This document shows positions 26,549 through 39,401 of a stretch of 64,000 bases of DNA, in pieces. A program made the position numbers and the translations under genes. Within the stretch, counting starts at the first letter, position 1; each line of letters starts with the position of its first letter. The notes under the pieces were generated by a model that saw only the letters and a program-made list of their open reading frames with translations, had not been told where the DNA came from and made no database searches. Origin of the DNA: Atrichornis clamosus (lineage: Eukaryota > Chordata > Aves > Passeriformes > Menuridae); contig WBMZ01010861.1 in the NCBI GenBank assembly GCA_013400975.1, positions 62,001 to 126,000 of the forward strand, read 5' to 3'.

Positions 26549-28170
26549 TAATACACAAATGCATAACAGATAGCCAGAAAGGTTTTTTTTTTCCCCATAC
26601 ATTCCTGGTGACTTCAGAAAAACTAACTCTTTGTACTCTACATTTAATTTAAATATAGAGACAACATATTTCAGAGCTTCTTTCCAGACGACCTTGACTG
26701 GAAGGACTAAACATGCAGTTATAAGTTTTATATCTCTTCTCTTAATTAAAAAAAAAAAAGTCAAATATTTTATCCATCAAATGAACCAGAATCTGCTCTT
26801 TCATCCTAGGACACCACCTGCAGGAGTATCAAAGTGAAGTATATGATCATGTCTAACAAGTAGATAAGGAATGTTCTATCCTTGCACACAATGGACCTGT
26901 TTGCCAAAGACACCAAGACAAGAAGTTGAAGACAAAGTTGAGCACATTGAAATATATAAAACCCCTTCATATTAATCTTCAATATGAAAAGAGTCAATCC
27001 AAGTTATTGAGGCTGGTTTCTGACAAGGGATGCTACACCAATATCTGGTTTTCTTTTAAGAAATGGACTCTTACTCCATAATGATGTTAATTTAAGGAAG
27101 ATTATCTGAACCTTCACTGTAGATCTTTCATTATACACCATTAATTAATGCAACTGAACAAGTGGCACACTAAGAGTCGGTAATGGCCCATGTATAAGAA
27201 TAAAACCTAAGTGGCAATAATGCTACACAGAAAAGGAAGTGTAAATTTGACAAGATGTTTAGGGGATAGCGTCCAGGATAAATCCCCCAGCAGTTATCTT
27301 CTCCTTCCCAGTGGAGTCCTAAATCAATTCCTAATGTATGAAATACACAATCAGTTTAGTTTCCCTTAGTGCTTGTTTAATTGCTATCATTCTTGAGGGG
27401 AAGAAAGCACGAAACACCACAAGCAACCAAGAAAAATCAGTGATAAAGAAAGAATAGATAGAGTCAGAATTCCCATCTGAAATATAGATGGTGTTTAAGC
27501 CCAAAACCTGACTTGAATTTTACACCTAAAATCAAGAGCTAACACTTTTCTGTACTCCTACTTCATGTATAAGGAGGAATGAATATAGACTAATCTAAAT
27601 TGTATTTTCATAGGTTGTTTATACTGCATAAATAAGGTAGAGCAGCTGTTTGAAAGGCAAATTGAACTAAAAGGTCTCTGGATTGAATCCTAAAGTATTT
27701 ATATTCAGTTTTTCACATTGTGTTCTGTTTTCAGAATCATTGGTGAATTTGTTAAATCACTGGTGTGCTTGTTAAAGAAAATAATACTGCATGAATGCTG
27801 GCTAGTCTTAGACTCTCTCCTTGAGACTAAGTGTTTGTAGCTAAATACAGAACCTTTGACATAGCCGTCTTTACTGAACCAAAACAAACTGCCGTGAATT
27901 CTTGTTTAAACTCCATCAGCCATGATGATTATACTATATTTGTAATGAGGCAAGGCCTCCCAATAACACTACGAGGACACATTTCATAGTGTGTAATAGT
28001 TTTTACTGTATATATGATTTCACATGTCATTAGCCAGACTTTTCAAATGTGTTCCAAGTAGTTTATAGAAAAAAAACACTAACATGCTGAAATAAGATTA
28101 TTAGCAAAATCAATATCACTAAATGGGCAAGTTTTTTTTCCTACTCGCTGTTGGTAACTACTCTAGCAAG
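26549..28170. other. Non-coding stretch, no gene seen
   Basis: AT-rich, with an A run at about 26748-26759. No recognised repeat family or gene. Confidence 0.55.
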
Positions 28171-28433
28171 ATCAGGAGAGCAGATTTAAATTAAAAGAGG
28201 GTAAATTTAGATTAGGTATTAGGAAGAAATTCTTTCCTATGAGGGTGGTGAGGCCCTGGCACAGGTTGCTCAGAGAAGCTGTGGCTGCCCCACCTCTGTC
28301 AGTGTTCTAGGCCAGGTTGGGTGGGGCTTGGAGCAACCTGGTCAAGTGGAAGGAGTTCCTCCCCATAGCAGGGGCATTGGAACGAGGTGATTTTAAGACT
28401 CCCTCCAACCCAAACCATTCTACGATTCTGTGA
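28171..28433 (+). mobile_element. CR1 LINE 3' fragment (~260 bp)
   Basis: Contains 'ttaggtattaggaagaaatt', 'gagggtggtgaggccctgg', 'cacaggttgctcagagaagc', 'tgtggctgccccacctctg', 'gcttggagcaacctggtca' and the tail 'ccattctacgattctgtga'. Divergence from the canonical wording is low, so this is one of the younger copies. Confidence 0.95.
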
Positions 28434-28561
28434 ATATAATCTTAACATAAAATTCTGGATATCTGTAGTTCTGAACCAAAAATCCCCAGCCCTTCTTAGA
28501 AGTATTTACTGTATTATATTAGGGCGTTATTTAAGTTTTATTTGAGTTTTTTCTCTTTCAT

Positions 28562-28590
28562 GTAAGAACTTTCATATAAAAAGTTCTTAC
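28562..28590. repeat. Perfect 11-bp inverted repeat with 7-base loop
   Basis: GTAAGAACTTT at 28562-28572 is followed by the loop CATATAA and then AAAGTTCTTAC at 28580-28590. The arms pair without a mismatch and the match does not extend outward. It is too short for a microRNA precursor. It could be a chance palindrome or a DNA-level structure. Confidence 0.85.
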
Positions 28591-28993
28591 TAGCCTCAGG
28601 ACCATACACTTTTAGCAAGGAAGATAATTAATAAAGCTTGTGCCAGGTTCCTCTTATCCTACCTACTTTCCACTCTATGACATCCCTGGCTTCATAGTGA
28701 ATTCAAATAGACCGTATTTGCAGCTGTCTCGAGAACTGCTCACTTTTTTTGAGCTATTTTCTTCCTGGACCCTAAATTTTGCAATCCTAATTGCTCAAGA
28801 GCATTACTTCAACAGTAGATATAGTGTCCAATTCTTCTGCCCTTCCTTCATTTCTAGCTCCCCGGGAAAGAGCCTTGAATGGGAGTGGTCTGAGTATCCA
28901 CAGTGCGAGGGTGATTTAGCACCTCTGAAGGGTGTGAGGGTTCTATCCATCAGAGTATGAACCAATATGAGGATTGGGGTTCCTTGGAAAAAG

Positions 28994-29012
28994 GAGACAG
29001 AGAGAGAGAGAG
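28994..29012. repeat. Short GA microsatellite
   Basis: GAGACA followed by about seven GA dinucleotides. Confidence 0.85.
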
Positions 29013-29895
29013 CATGCCCTGGAATAAGAACATATAGCTGTCTGGGGGTAGATTTCTGCAACGTCACATTCTCATGACAGAGAAAATATAGGAATAATAT
29101 TAAATCAGGTGGACTTTTAGTCAGAACTGCCTGCCCTAAGGAAGCATTTCTAGTTGTTTTCATCTGTCTGTCTTTGAGGAAAGCAGGACTGAATTCTCAG
29201 AGGTTGTGGGGTTGAGAATTGGGAGAAGGCAGGTGGGCAGGTAAGTAACTCTTTCAGTAACAGTTGGGTTAAGATGATTTGGGAGACCTGAGACAAGAAA
29301 AGAAAGCAAAGCTGTGTTTATTCGTTTTCGTAACCATTGTAATAACACCAAGACCAGTGAAAATAAGTAAGGAATTTGACTGCCAATGCTGACAACTATT
29401 TGTCTCAGTGTGTGTAATATTTATTAGAAATGGTGACTTTAGACTCTTCTGATAATTATCTTTGAGTAAGCATTAAATTTTATAATTGTATATGTGATAT
29501 GATACAGTAATGATGTATTTTGCCCTTGGGTGACTGAAATACTATTACTTAGTGTTTGTTTATAAACATTCATTCTTTACAGGTGTAGCTATGCCGTTAA
29601 GTCACTTAATCTAATTATTTCAGGAGATCTGGAACATAAGTATTTTTTCCTCCCTCTCCATTTGGATATATATTAGAAATTAACTTCAGTAGTACAGGAA
29701 GGACAAAAAAAAGGAGTTAAAAACACTTTGACTGTAAGGAATATTTGAATGGTTATATCCTAATTTTGCAAGTGTTTATGTTCTTACTGAACTTTATTCA
29801 TATGAGGACTTCCATCTTTGCTCACAGTCAAGAACTAGGTTCAAGGTAATGTGTTATTGCTTACAAATTAAGGTCTTGGATGTAAAAAGTTTTCT

Positions 29896-29922
29896 GTGGG
29901 TGTGTGTTTGTGTGTGTATGTG
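29896..29922. repeat. GT-rich imperfect microsatellite
   Basis: Interrupted run of GT dinucleotides: 'gtgggtgtgtgtttgtgtgt' and onwards. Confidence 0.8.
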
Positions 29923-31138
29923 AACAGAAAAATATCTAGAAGTAAAAGACAAATACAGGAGGAGGAGCTTTTAATCTTTTATGCACTTTATCTGGAGTAG
30001 TTGATTCAAAAATTGGAAAGTTTAAGAAAAGGAAATAACTTGCTTTTGCAATTTTCCACAAGAATAATTACCTGGACATCACTTGAGATAAAAACACTAT
30101 CTCACCGAGCAAAAGCTTTAACAGCTTTACTCTGAGATATGGTGTGAGACTTCTCTCTTTATCAAAATGATTATAAAAAGCAAAAGATACACTGGCTAGA
30201 GTTTGGATATTTTGTGAAAAAATAGAATCCTTGTGTAGTTCTACAAGACTGATTTAATTGCAAGCATGTATTACTCATTTAGACTTTGGGGATCAGTTAT
30301 GGAAAGACTCTGCAAAATTATTTATTTCCTCAGGACTGGTCCATGGTGCTCAGGGTGGCACCTGCTCTGGTATGACCCCTCTGTCCTCTATTAATATGAA
30401 GATAAATAAGACTTCATAACACACGAATCATTTTTTTCTGAAAAAATCTAGACCAGCTGTGGTGAATTGCTCTCTGAACTTTTATATTTCTTTCCAATGA
30501 CTAGAGAGGAAGTCATTGGATGAGCTGTGGACAGGCTGTACACGTGCTGATTGACTCTTTGGACCTTGAGTGGTCAGATATTAATCAGAGCACACACTTC
30601 TCTATTTGGAAGGACAGAGTTCTTTTAACAGGGCCTGTCCATGAGCTTGGCACTGATAACACCTGGGCATTTGACTTGACCCTCCTAAAATGTTCGATTC
30701 CTCTTGCCAGGACTAGAGATATGTTGAGGTGATACTTGCTTAATGTTTTACTCTGCTTTTTAAGTTGTAGTATTAACTGGAGGAATTTTTTCTTAGATTC
30801 CATCCTTCTGCATGCTATTTGCATCTCTTTGACAGGATTAAATGAATGGATAAAATTTGTTTGGCTTGTAGCTGTGCGCACAAATGGTCACTTTTTGACA
30901 CAGTTTCCAAATTGTTTATGGTATTTGAAATGTCTGAGTTTATTGTACTTTTCCTCAAGCTCTTATTATCTTTTTTTTATTTGTCATCTCTGTGTCAATA
31001 TATCAATATCCTAAGATGCCTCGAGTAGTTTTAATTTTAGTTTTCAGTTCTATACATCGAAACTAGTCCAGATGAGTGTCATACATGTGTGTGTCTAGAT
31101 TTTGGCTCCTGGCTGTTTTGATTAGGTCTTCATTATCA

Positions 31139-31205
31139 TGGAATCACAGAAGCAGAGAACATCCTGAGCTGGAAGGGATGCACAAGGTTCAACACAACAG
31201 CTGAT
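31139..31205 (-). mobile_element. CR1 LINE 3'-end scrap, 'atcctgagctggaaggga' subfamily
   Basis: Plus strand reads 'catggaatcacagaagcag', then 'aacatcctgagctggaaggg' and 'atgcacaaggttcaacacaa'. It is the reverse complement of the last ~65 bases of a CR1 subfamily that also occurs at 40226. The homology stops abruptly after that. Confidence 0.7.
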
Positions 31206-33221
31206 TTACCCCTGCAGAACTGCATGTTCTCTATGCTATCTGTGACATCCTTATGGGATCAGCAGATAGAACACAAGACCTGTAGGAAACCTGCATTGCT
31301 CCAGCTTGGGAAATAAAAAAAAAAAAAAGTATTCTTAAACTGCATAAGAAATCTCTGTACAAGCAGCTAAACCCTTACCTGCAGAAAAATCCCTGAATTA
31401 CAATTCAAATTTTTTTGATTGAAGTATTTCAAGAAAACTCCAAGAGAAGAAAATTTGGTGGGAAGAGCAATCTATAGGATTTTATGGGACCTGATATAGT
31501 CCTGTCCAGTGTCTTCCAGGAGGTTGTATCTTACCATTACCTGGATGTTTAAGGAAATAGCCGGTCATCTCGATGGCAGAAACCAAGCATCTTTTGAAAA
31601 ATATATGGCCAATCTTTGGTGCAATTGTGTTACTTAGACAAAGGTGTCCATTTCCACCTAAGCCAACTACAAGCTCCCAAATATCTACCCCTGCTGTGGC
31701 AGCTGGATACCAGGTGGGACCCCATAGGGCTCCTCAAATGGAATGATGTGCCTACACTCAGGAAAATAGATCACCTCCTCTAAGTCTTCAGGTAAATAAA
31801 ATTGACGGTAAAAGAACTTAGAGACTGGAGAATTTTTAATTCATTCTGTTTATCACTTACAATTTAAATATAGCTTAACAAGGCAAACAAAGCAGAGTGC
31901 CTCTCTCCCATTATGTTTTTATATTCCAGAAGAAATAGACAATGCACAAAAAGTGTCTAAAATTGAGCAGCTTATGGTTATGTTGCTATAGTTACAGGAT
32001 GATCAGAGGCTTTGCTACGCCAGGAAAAGAAATGAGCAGTTTCAAATAGTTTTGCACCCAGTCCCTGCAGATAGTGCTACATTTCCAAGTACAGAGTTTT
32101 GATCTGCTTCGCATTGGTGAAATGCAAAGAAGCCGTTTGTCTTCTGAAATTTCTTATGAATAAAAAACCCTTTGCATTTTGCATCTGAGAATTTCCATGT
32201 ATATTTCAAATAAAAAAAACTGTTTCTATTAATAGCCGTGGTCAGAAAATGTTTGTGTTCTTTATTCCTTAAAATAAGTTATTTTATCAATTTTTCTTTA
32301 AAAAATAAAGACTTTAACATTTTTGTGCTTAAAATAAAAAAGTCCTTCTTTCAAACCAAAATCTGTTATCTATGTATATAAATCTACAATATCCTTCAAT
32401 TAAACACTTATGTTTCACAAGAATAAATACAGCCATGTGAAATGATCAGTTCAAAAAAGAAAAACACTACATTTTTCACTAGAAACAATTTTTATAAAAA
32501 TATTAGCATTCCCTCTTTTAAAATATAATTTCAATATAGATTATGGGCAAAAATGCTCACTCAGAGATGTCATTGCTGGAGATTATAACAGATTTTGGGA
32601 AGTTCTGATGGGAATCTGTATGTATAAAGAGAAAAGGAGCTGAATTTGCACCAGTCTGTGCCTAAAATTTTATCCCCCTGTTTCTAAAAATTTTAAAGTT
32701 TGCTTTGGCATTATATTTTGCTGAATTAATGAAAAGCTTTTTGTACCTGAATGCGATGACTGCAGAAGACTAAGCATTAGCAAATGATTTCCATGATTCT
32801 CCCAGCCCCTCTTCAGTGCATTTTCATTCAGGTAATGAAGCACCTGCTGCTCCTAAACTTGTCCATCTTTCTTTGTATATTGAAGTGTGTAGTGCAAATC
32901 TTCATTTCTCTTTAGTTTATTCTGTTGTAAGTGTATCCTACCACCATGTAAAAAGGCTCCACTGTAAGTTAAAATTTGTGCTCTTTTATAGAAATGGGTA
33001 CATCATTTTGAAATCAGTGAGGTGGCAAATGGAGTCCATTCAGGTTTAGAAGAGATTTGTTTTAAACTGAAGAAAGGACTCGAGCTTAAATAAATCAGAG
33101 ATTAACTACATCTTAACTATCAGGATCTGTTTAAAGCACCCCAAAAGGGATATGAAGGATGATTTTGGTGCAGTTCACTAGCCCTTTCCACATATCTCTT
33201 CTGCAGGCTGAGGTTTTGAGC
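31206..33221. other. Non-coding stretch, no gene seen
   Basis: A 15-base A run lies at about 31314-31328. Strongly AT-rich between 32150 and 32550. No gene or repeat family recognised. Confidence 0.55.
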
Positions 33222-33279
33222 ACAGAGCTGGACCCGATGGCCTCCAGAGATTCCTTTTATCCAAATTATTCTGTGATGC
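33222..33279 (+). mobile_element. Probable CR1 LINE 3'-end scrap
   Basis: About 60 bases: 'agctggacccgatggcctcc', 'agagattccttttatccaaa' and the tail 'attattctgtgatg'. They match the last part of a CR1 subfamily with 'ggactagatgacctccagag' wording. It is short, so less certain than the others. Confidence 0.6.
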
Positions 33280-35759
33280 ATCTTTGTCTCTCAGATATCC
33301 CAAATCTTGTGGGTCAGCACAAAGGAAAAATCTTCTCTGCCTTTGAAACTGGATGTTTTAATGACATGTCCTACCTGTCAGTGGCAGGACTTGTGGGAAA
33401 TCACTGATTATCTGAGACAAAACCAGAAACATTTGAGGGAACTGAACACGGCTTCAGATTTTCATTGACTGAAGGGAATCAAATTCTCATACAGAGAGCT
33501 GAGACTCATTAATCACTTGTGAGAACTTAATTTATATGCACCTACCTGTAGATATCTCATCTCTAGACTGAAATGCATAGTTTCAGTGTCTGTAAGAATT
33601 TAATTACTCGATCTTTCTTTAAGAGTTTATAAAGATCTGAGATAAGATTCGTTTCAACTCAGGTTAGACTTCTGAAGTAGTTCAGAAGAATCATTCCCTG
33701 GGAGTGAGTCAGTTACTCTCATAGGACACCTGGCTCCCTTTGAGGTATCTTAGGGGTCTCCTGATGCTGCTCCTGAAGGCCACTGGTCTCCAAAGGGTCC
33801 GACGCCAGATTTACAGGCCTTAGATGCCCTGGGTTGTCATAATGACATTTAGTAAAATATGTTGCATAAATATAGGTCACTTCCTCTCCCAAGTTATGAG
33901 TCCTACAAGACAAAGTACAGACATGCAAAATCAGAGGGAGACACGTTCAATTTTAGCCTCCTGTACATCCTGAGCTGCTAAAAACAGGGACAGACAGAGA
34001 CCAAAATGAGAAAAACAGCTGATGAGTTTCCAGAGAAAATGCACAATGGTTTGCAGGTGAGATAATCACTATCCCGTAGAATTTCTAAAGACTTTTGAAT
34101 GGAAAACTGATGTTATTCATTATGCACACGTTGCAGATTTACCATTAGCCCAGTAATTTTTCTGGCATAAAAAAATATCTCCAAGGTAATTCATGTTTCA
34201 AAGGAGATGCAAGAAACTCTGCAGTAGTCATCAGTGGGATAATGTGCCCTTGAGGTGGGGGAAGAGAAACACCTGTCATCTTATGGATATAGGTTATTTG
34301 TTCCACGTAACTTAGATATTTCAAGATATTTGTACTGATCTCTTAGCACAAAGAGAGTTAACTATGATATTTGCAAAAATGTGATTTTGCCACACAAATG
34401 TTTTTCTGCATGAAAACCAATTCATTCTCTTTTGTGTATGTTAGTTTTTTTATTAATCTGAGAAGAAAATAGAGGAGGTGAAACAGAACTACATAGGGTT
34501 ACACACTGCCAGTACTAAATCAGCTTGTACAGAACTGAGTTATAGTTACTGTAGTTCTTCTGAAGATAACTACTCAATTTAATGAAAGATTATATGAAAA
34601 TACCACAATAATAATTTTGAAATAATAGATGTGTGTGTGTCATCCAAAATAATGCTCAAATTGTTCTGTTGGGCTATAATTTCTTAGCAGCAGTTCTCCC
34701 ATTTTGCAAACCTGTTATTTATAAGAGAATTAAATAGCATCATCAGATGGCTTAACTGACTCTGAAATTGTAGTATGAGGAAAAAAGTGGGAGTGAAGTG
34801 TCAGACCATCAATTGAAACATTACTCCAGCAATGTCCGAGGCGATCAGAAAACAAAAAAACCACCCATATTCCCACCCAAAACTACCAATTAGGGAAAAA
34901 CCACTCATCCATTATCATGAGCAAATTAGAATAGAAATCTCCACTGGAGATTATTTGAAATTGGATTTTTTTTGTTTGTTTTTTTGTTTTGTTTTGGCTG
35001 GTGAAAGTTATTATGTTGACAGAGTTATTTCTTCTTTCCTCAGTTCTACTCCTACATCTTCTTAAGTGCACTCCAAAATACTGGAGTAAAAAGAGATGGA
35101 ATCACAAAGGTCTTTAGGCTTCTAACTGCAGTCAGATTTTAGATACCTAACACATCTAATGTCCCATAAAATCCATTCCTAAAAGCTCATGTTTCCCAGT
35201 AGTTCTGCATAATGTTAATTATTGCACAGAACAGTCCAAGCCCGAAACTGAGATGCATCAAAAATGGGAAATGAGCATCCTAAATGATGCTGAGAGTGAG
35301 ACCACACTTTGTAATTAAGAGAAGATAGCAATAATCATACAACATGTGCTCTATGGGTGTATTTTGAATTTATTTCAGATAAATTATAGAAGTACAAGAA
35401 TTAGGTTCTGATTCAATAACCTACCCTTGGCCATCCAAAACACATTAAGGTGTGTTCAATTCAACTGCCTCTCCTCATTCTCCTAATTTTCCTAGAATTT
35501 ACTCAGCCCTGCCCCTCCACCTTTGTTAAAAGAAACATTAAAAATAAAGCTAAACACCACAAAACCGCAATTTATTTTTCTGCAAAATCATGAGCTGGCT
35601 CTGCTCTGTTATGCAGTATAATGACAAAATAACCCTGTTGGATTCTCTAACAAAATGTACCCTCACCAGCATAAAATTGACAGGCTAAGATACATTTATG
35701 GCAACTAATACTATAAAATCTGGACACTTCACAGGCTTTATGATATCCCACAGAGGCAA
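33280..35759. other. Non-coding stretch, no gene seen
   Basis: A short GT run lies at 34630-34640. No gene recognised. The segment 35105-35165, with 'ttaggcttctaactgcagtc' and 'gattttagatacctaac', has a vague look of an old interspersed repeat, but I cannot name one. Confidence 0.5.
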
Positions 35760-35915
35760 AGAAAGAAGAGTTATTTGACAACTGGGAGGAAGAGGCACAG
35801 AAAGGCAAAATGACTTATCTAGGATAACATAAAACACCTGTGACAGAATAAGAAGCTAAACCTGGGTCCCCTCATTTCCAGGCTTATGCTCTAACCACCA
35901 GATAATCCTTCCTGT
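35760..35915 (-). mobile_element. Ancient tRNA-derived SINE (MIR-like)
   Basis: Read on the minus strand, the order is that of a MIR/CORE-type SINE. First comes a tRNA-like head with a box A-like 'ctggtggttagagcataagc' (35880s-35900). Next is a box B-like GGTTTAGCTTC (complement of 35852-35862), where tRNA genes have GGTTCGANTCC. Then 'tctgtcacaggtgttttatg', and the conserved 'gataagtcattttgcctttc' plus 'tgtgcctcttcctccca', corresponding to 'caagtcacttaacctctctgtgcctcagtttcc' in MIR. Such SINEs were active in early amniotes and are rare and decayed in birds. The Pol III promoter boxes are mutated, so it is not expected to be transcribed on its own. Confidence 0.75.
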
Positions 35916-36698
35916 TTCAAGACTGAAATCTTGGTGCTATCATTGAGTCTGCATGGTATTTAAATTAAGATTTTCAGAAATGCACAGTTTAGATGTTGGC
36001 TGAAGGCTCTGTCCATTGAAATGAAAAAAAATATTTCACCAAAGAAGTCACTACTACAGGAACTAAACTGGGAAGGTCTTCACTAATTCATCCTGATCTA
36101 AGGAAAAGCTCAAATTCACATTTTTTTATATTCTGTATATACTCACTACACAAGAAACACAGGACTCTAACCAAGTCAACTGAAATCTTTATGTTATTCA
36201 GTGCATTTTAATAGACCTCAACATTTTCAAGAGGTACTGCTGCAGGTGGTAATTAAGAGAAAACTACTTTTCTACCAGTTCCTTCTCAAAAGAAAGCACA
36301 AGGAACCTGAGCTGCCTTTGCATAATCACAGAGTGTCATCTGAGCTTTACCTGCCAAACCAGCAACGCAAGACTCTTGGCCCCCCAGCCCCACATGGCTC
36401 TCTAGGGTACACTGGGTCATCCCAAATCTGTGTCTGGGCTGCTCAGTGAAGACCAGCATTTCTCCAGACCCAGCACAGCAGCAGGCTCCAAGTAGCATCT
36501 TTGAGTGAGAACCTCAGACTGGGATTGTTTGTGCAATATTATTTCTGAATTGAGAGAAGGCTGAGGCTGCAGCCCTTGTTTTTCTTCTGCTGCACCCAGA
36601 ATGTCAGATCTTTACAGTCTTTTCAGAAAGAGAGGGAGAGAGTACCTTTTATTTAAGGTTTGCAAGACCTGGGTTAAAAGTATCAACAAGTCAGTAAG
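35916..36698. other. Non-coding stretch, no gene seen
   Basis: No repeat family recognised. Overlapping frames at 36201-36449 (plus) and 36286-36498 (minus), 70 to 82 codons, are unremarkable. Confidence 0.55.
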
Positions 36699-37440
36699 TC
36701 ATAGGATCTTCATAGATTTATGTCACTCTTGTGTCTGGAAAGGCCTCTGGACAGCACAAACTCCAGCCTCCCCAGGTGGAGCATGGTCAGCTAGAGAAGG
36801 CTGCTCATAGCCATGTCCACTTGGGCTTTGAATATTCCTGAGGACAGAAACGTCTCAACTTCTCTGTTCTAGTGTTTGATCAGGAAAAAATGGGTTTTTT
36901 TTATATTTTAGTGGAGTATTGTGTATTCCAGTTTATGTCTATTAGCTATTTGCCTGTCTGTGGGCACCACTGAGAAGAATTTGGTTCCATGTTCTCTACT
37001 CCATCCCACTCCCCAACTCCCCCATTAGGCATTTCCACACAAGAATAAGAGCCCCCAGCATGTACTGATGAATGGTCTTGTTCCTCCCCATGTGCTGGAA
37101 TTTTCATCTCCCTTTGCTGAACTTCACAACTTTCCTGCTGTCCCATTTTTACAGACTATTAAGAAGATAATATAATTATCTCATCTGTCAAACACTGCCT
37201 TCCAGGTTTGTATCATCTGCAGGCTAGGGATGCACTCTTCCCCACCATCCAGGTCATAAAGGAAGATATTAAAGAGTATTGGCCCAAATATTGAACTTAG
37301 GAGCACATCACCAGTGACCTAGCCCTCTTTAAGTTCTCATATAATTTTTTTTTAAGTCCAGCCATCTGAAATGCAGTTGTTTTATCAAGAAAGTTGTCCA
37401 AGTTTCCTGTAAAGCCCTAAGAAAGGCGGTGTCAGAGAAT
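36699..37440 (-). mobile_element. Longest CR1 LINE remnant, reaching into the reverse-transcriptase region
   Basis: The left end is the CR1 tail ('tcataggatcttcatag'). It is followed by the 3' UTR in reverse: 'ggtcagctagagaaggctgc', 'ttgggctttgaatattcctg', 'tctagtgtttgatca' and 'gggcaccactgagaagaatt'. Past 37200 the minus strand becomes decayed ORF2. The complement of about 37254-37318 translates as VTGDVLLSSIFGPILFNIFL, recognisable as the 'QGS.LGP.LFN.FINDLD' motif of CR1 reverse transcriptase. Nearby 'gcagatgatacaaac' (complement of about 37211-37226) gives A-D-D-T, the catalytic FADD box, but in a shifted frame. The copy therefore carries a frameshift, substitutions and an internal deletion between the UTR and ORF2 parts. 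It encodes nothing functional. Confidence 0.85.
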
Positions 37441-39399
37441 GATTCATATCATAGTAAAAGACAGGTCCCTGCCCTCTCCAGCTATTTCTTTCCATTGACT
37501 GTAGCTGAAACCTTGATTACTATGGTTAGACAGCTGGATTTTAGAAAATACAGCTAGGTTAGATGCATCTCACCCTTCTTTAAAGAATTAAATTGAGCTA
37601 TCACTAAAGAACAGACTGAGAAGGGTCCACATCAAAATACCTCAGAAGCAACGCACTCATCAGCATTTAACTCTGATTTGAAGTGTGTCATAATCAGCGT
37701 CCACTCTGACTGGATTTCCACACTGAGTTTGGAAAGGCTTCCTAACAAAACTTCTTATGAAATGAACTCATTTCTCTAACAATTTTAAGCAGGGGGAAAA
37801 AAAAAGAAAAAAAAAATAACTCCCCTAAAAGTCCCTCATTTTCAAAAAGTCACCATCTCCCAGGAAAATGTATCCTAATCTCTTCTGTTCAGCACATCAG
37901 TATTTTCTGCAGGAAATACATCACGACTGCTTCAGGTATCTTGATCCTTGGTTGTTGTCCAGCTGTACCACAAGCCAAGAATTCACATTTCAAAAGTGAC
38001 TTAATCCCCGTGAACCATCCCTTCCTGGTTGCTAATGACAATTATGACCAGCAATTCAAACAAAGAACCATCCTTTTTGCTTAAAAAAACACTGCTTTAG
38101 ACATTTTAACATAAGGGGAAAGTACAGCAGAATCCATGTGTGCCTTGCACTATGCAGAGTTTCATCTCTAAATAAACAAGGCAAAAATAAAACAAAATGA
38201 AAAACAAAGTCCAACCAAAATGGAATTTGAGAACATCCCGAAGAAATGCGCTATGGAAAGTTGGCTATATTTGAGATAAACAGCAGATGGGATTCTCAGG
38301 TGGTGCGAAAGATAAAAATGTGAATTTAGAAATGTTGGGAGTTTTGTAACTGCAGTAAAAGTGTGACTGTTGGAATTCAGCAACAAATAGCCTAAAAGCC
38401 TGTTTGCAGCTTTGGGGAGCACAGCTGCTTTACAACTCCTCATACTGTTTTAGTTGAAATCTAAAGTTTTGTCTTTGTCTTTGAACTAAATGCAAGCTTC
38501 TGCTGGTCAGAAAAGCTTTAAACACCCCCAGCTGTGCATGGCTAAAGCACTGGCAAGGGCTGTATTGTTTTCATGCAGAAAGTATAATTACCTTGGGTTA
38601 CCTTCACTTGCAATTATCTTAATATAAACACTAGAAGAGAAAAGTTAAGGTGTCCTTTAAGAGACCTATATTGTGCCTACCTCTGAAATGTTCTTATTTT
38701 TCTCGACAGGAAGGTCTTGGAGGTTTGAAGGTGTGGTGGAAAGAAAACCCAGCCATGTGAGTTTCACAGCTGGAACTCGGTTTTGTGTCTAGCCTTAACC
38801 CTCTTGTGCTACCAAGCTGCATAAATAAAGTCTATGATAACTTTACAGAGTGTCCAGGAAATTCGGTTTGGTTTTTGGAATAGTGTATATCCTGATGCTT
38901 TCTGGATTTCTTCTTCTATGTATTACTTCATCATGGTCAGATGGAGGAGAAAAAAGTTTGGATCTCAGAGAGTCACCTAAGGACAGGATTACACTTTGGA
39001 CCAAAATCACCTGAATGTCCCTTCCTTGGAAAGAGCAAATATCTGAAAATATATATAATTTTTATTAAATAAATAAATACCATTTCTATTATTCCTTTCA
39101 CTGAAAAATGCCGTAACAAAATAATAAGGTAATAGATGATTATGATTGGTCAATAAGAGAAGAGAATGATGCTCAGAGATAGAGGAAGCAGAAAAGGAGA
39201 ACAGAATGACAAAAACATGTATTTTTTTTCTTATTTCTTGACCAGCTAAGGAAGAAAGAAAATGTCTATTGTTGGGAGAATATGACTTCAGCTCATCCTC
39301 ATAATTAGAAAGAAAAAACCATGTGCAGAAAAACAATAAGATTCTTGATGAAAGTTCAAGGAAAGATCAAAAAGAAAATGAGCCTGGAAGAAAAGCTTT

Positions 39400-39401
<2 letters not shown>

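Larger units (their letters stand above)
28434..31138. other. Non-coding stretch, no gene seen
   Basis: Holds a perfect 11-bp hairpin (28562-28590), a GA repeat (28994-29012) and a GT-rich patch (29896-29922). Overlapping open frames at 28640-28960 (plus, 106 codons) and 28804-29163 (minus, 119 codons) have no recognisable product. Confidence 0.5.

Noticed and set aside
34475..34525. 'agggttacacactgccagta' as a possible MIR core
   Set aside because: The match to the SINE core is too short and no tRNA-like head or tail is nearby.
35840..35915. A tRNA gene on the minus strand
   Set aside because: The box A and box B parts are mutated and no cloverleaf closes. The downstream core shows it to be a SINE head.
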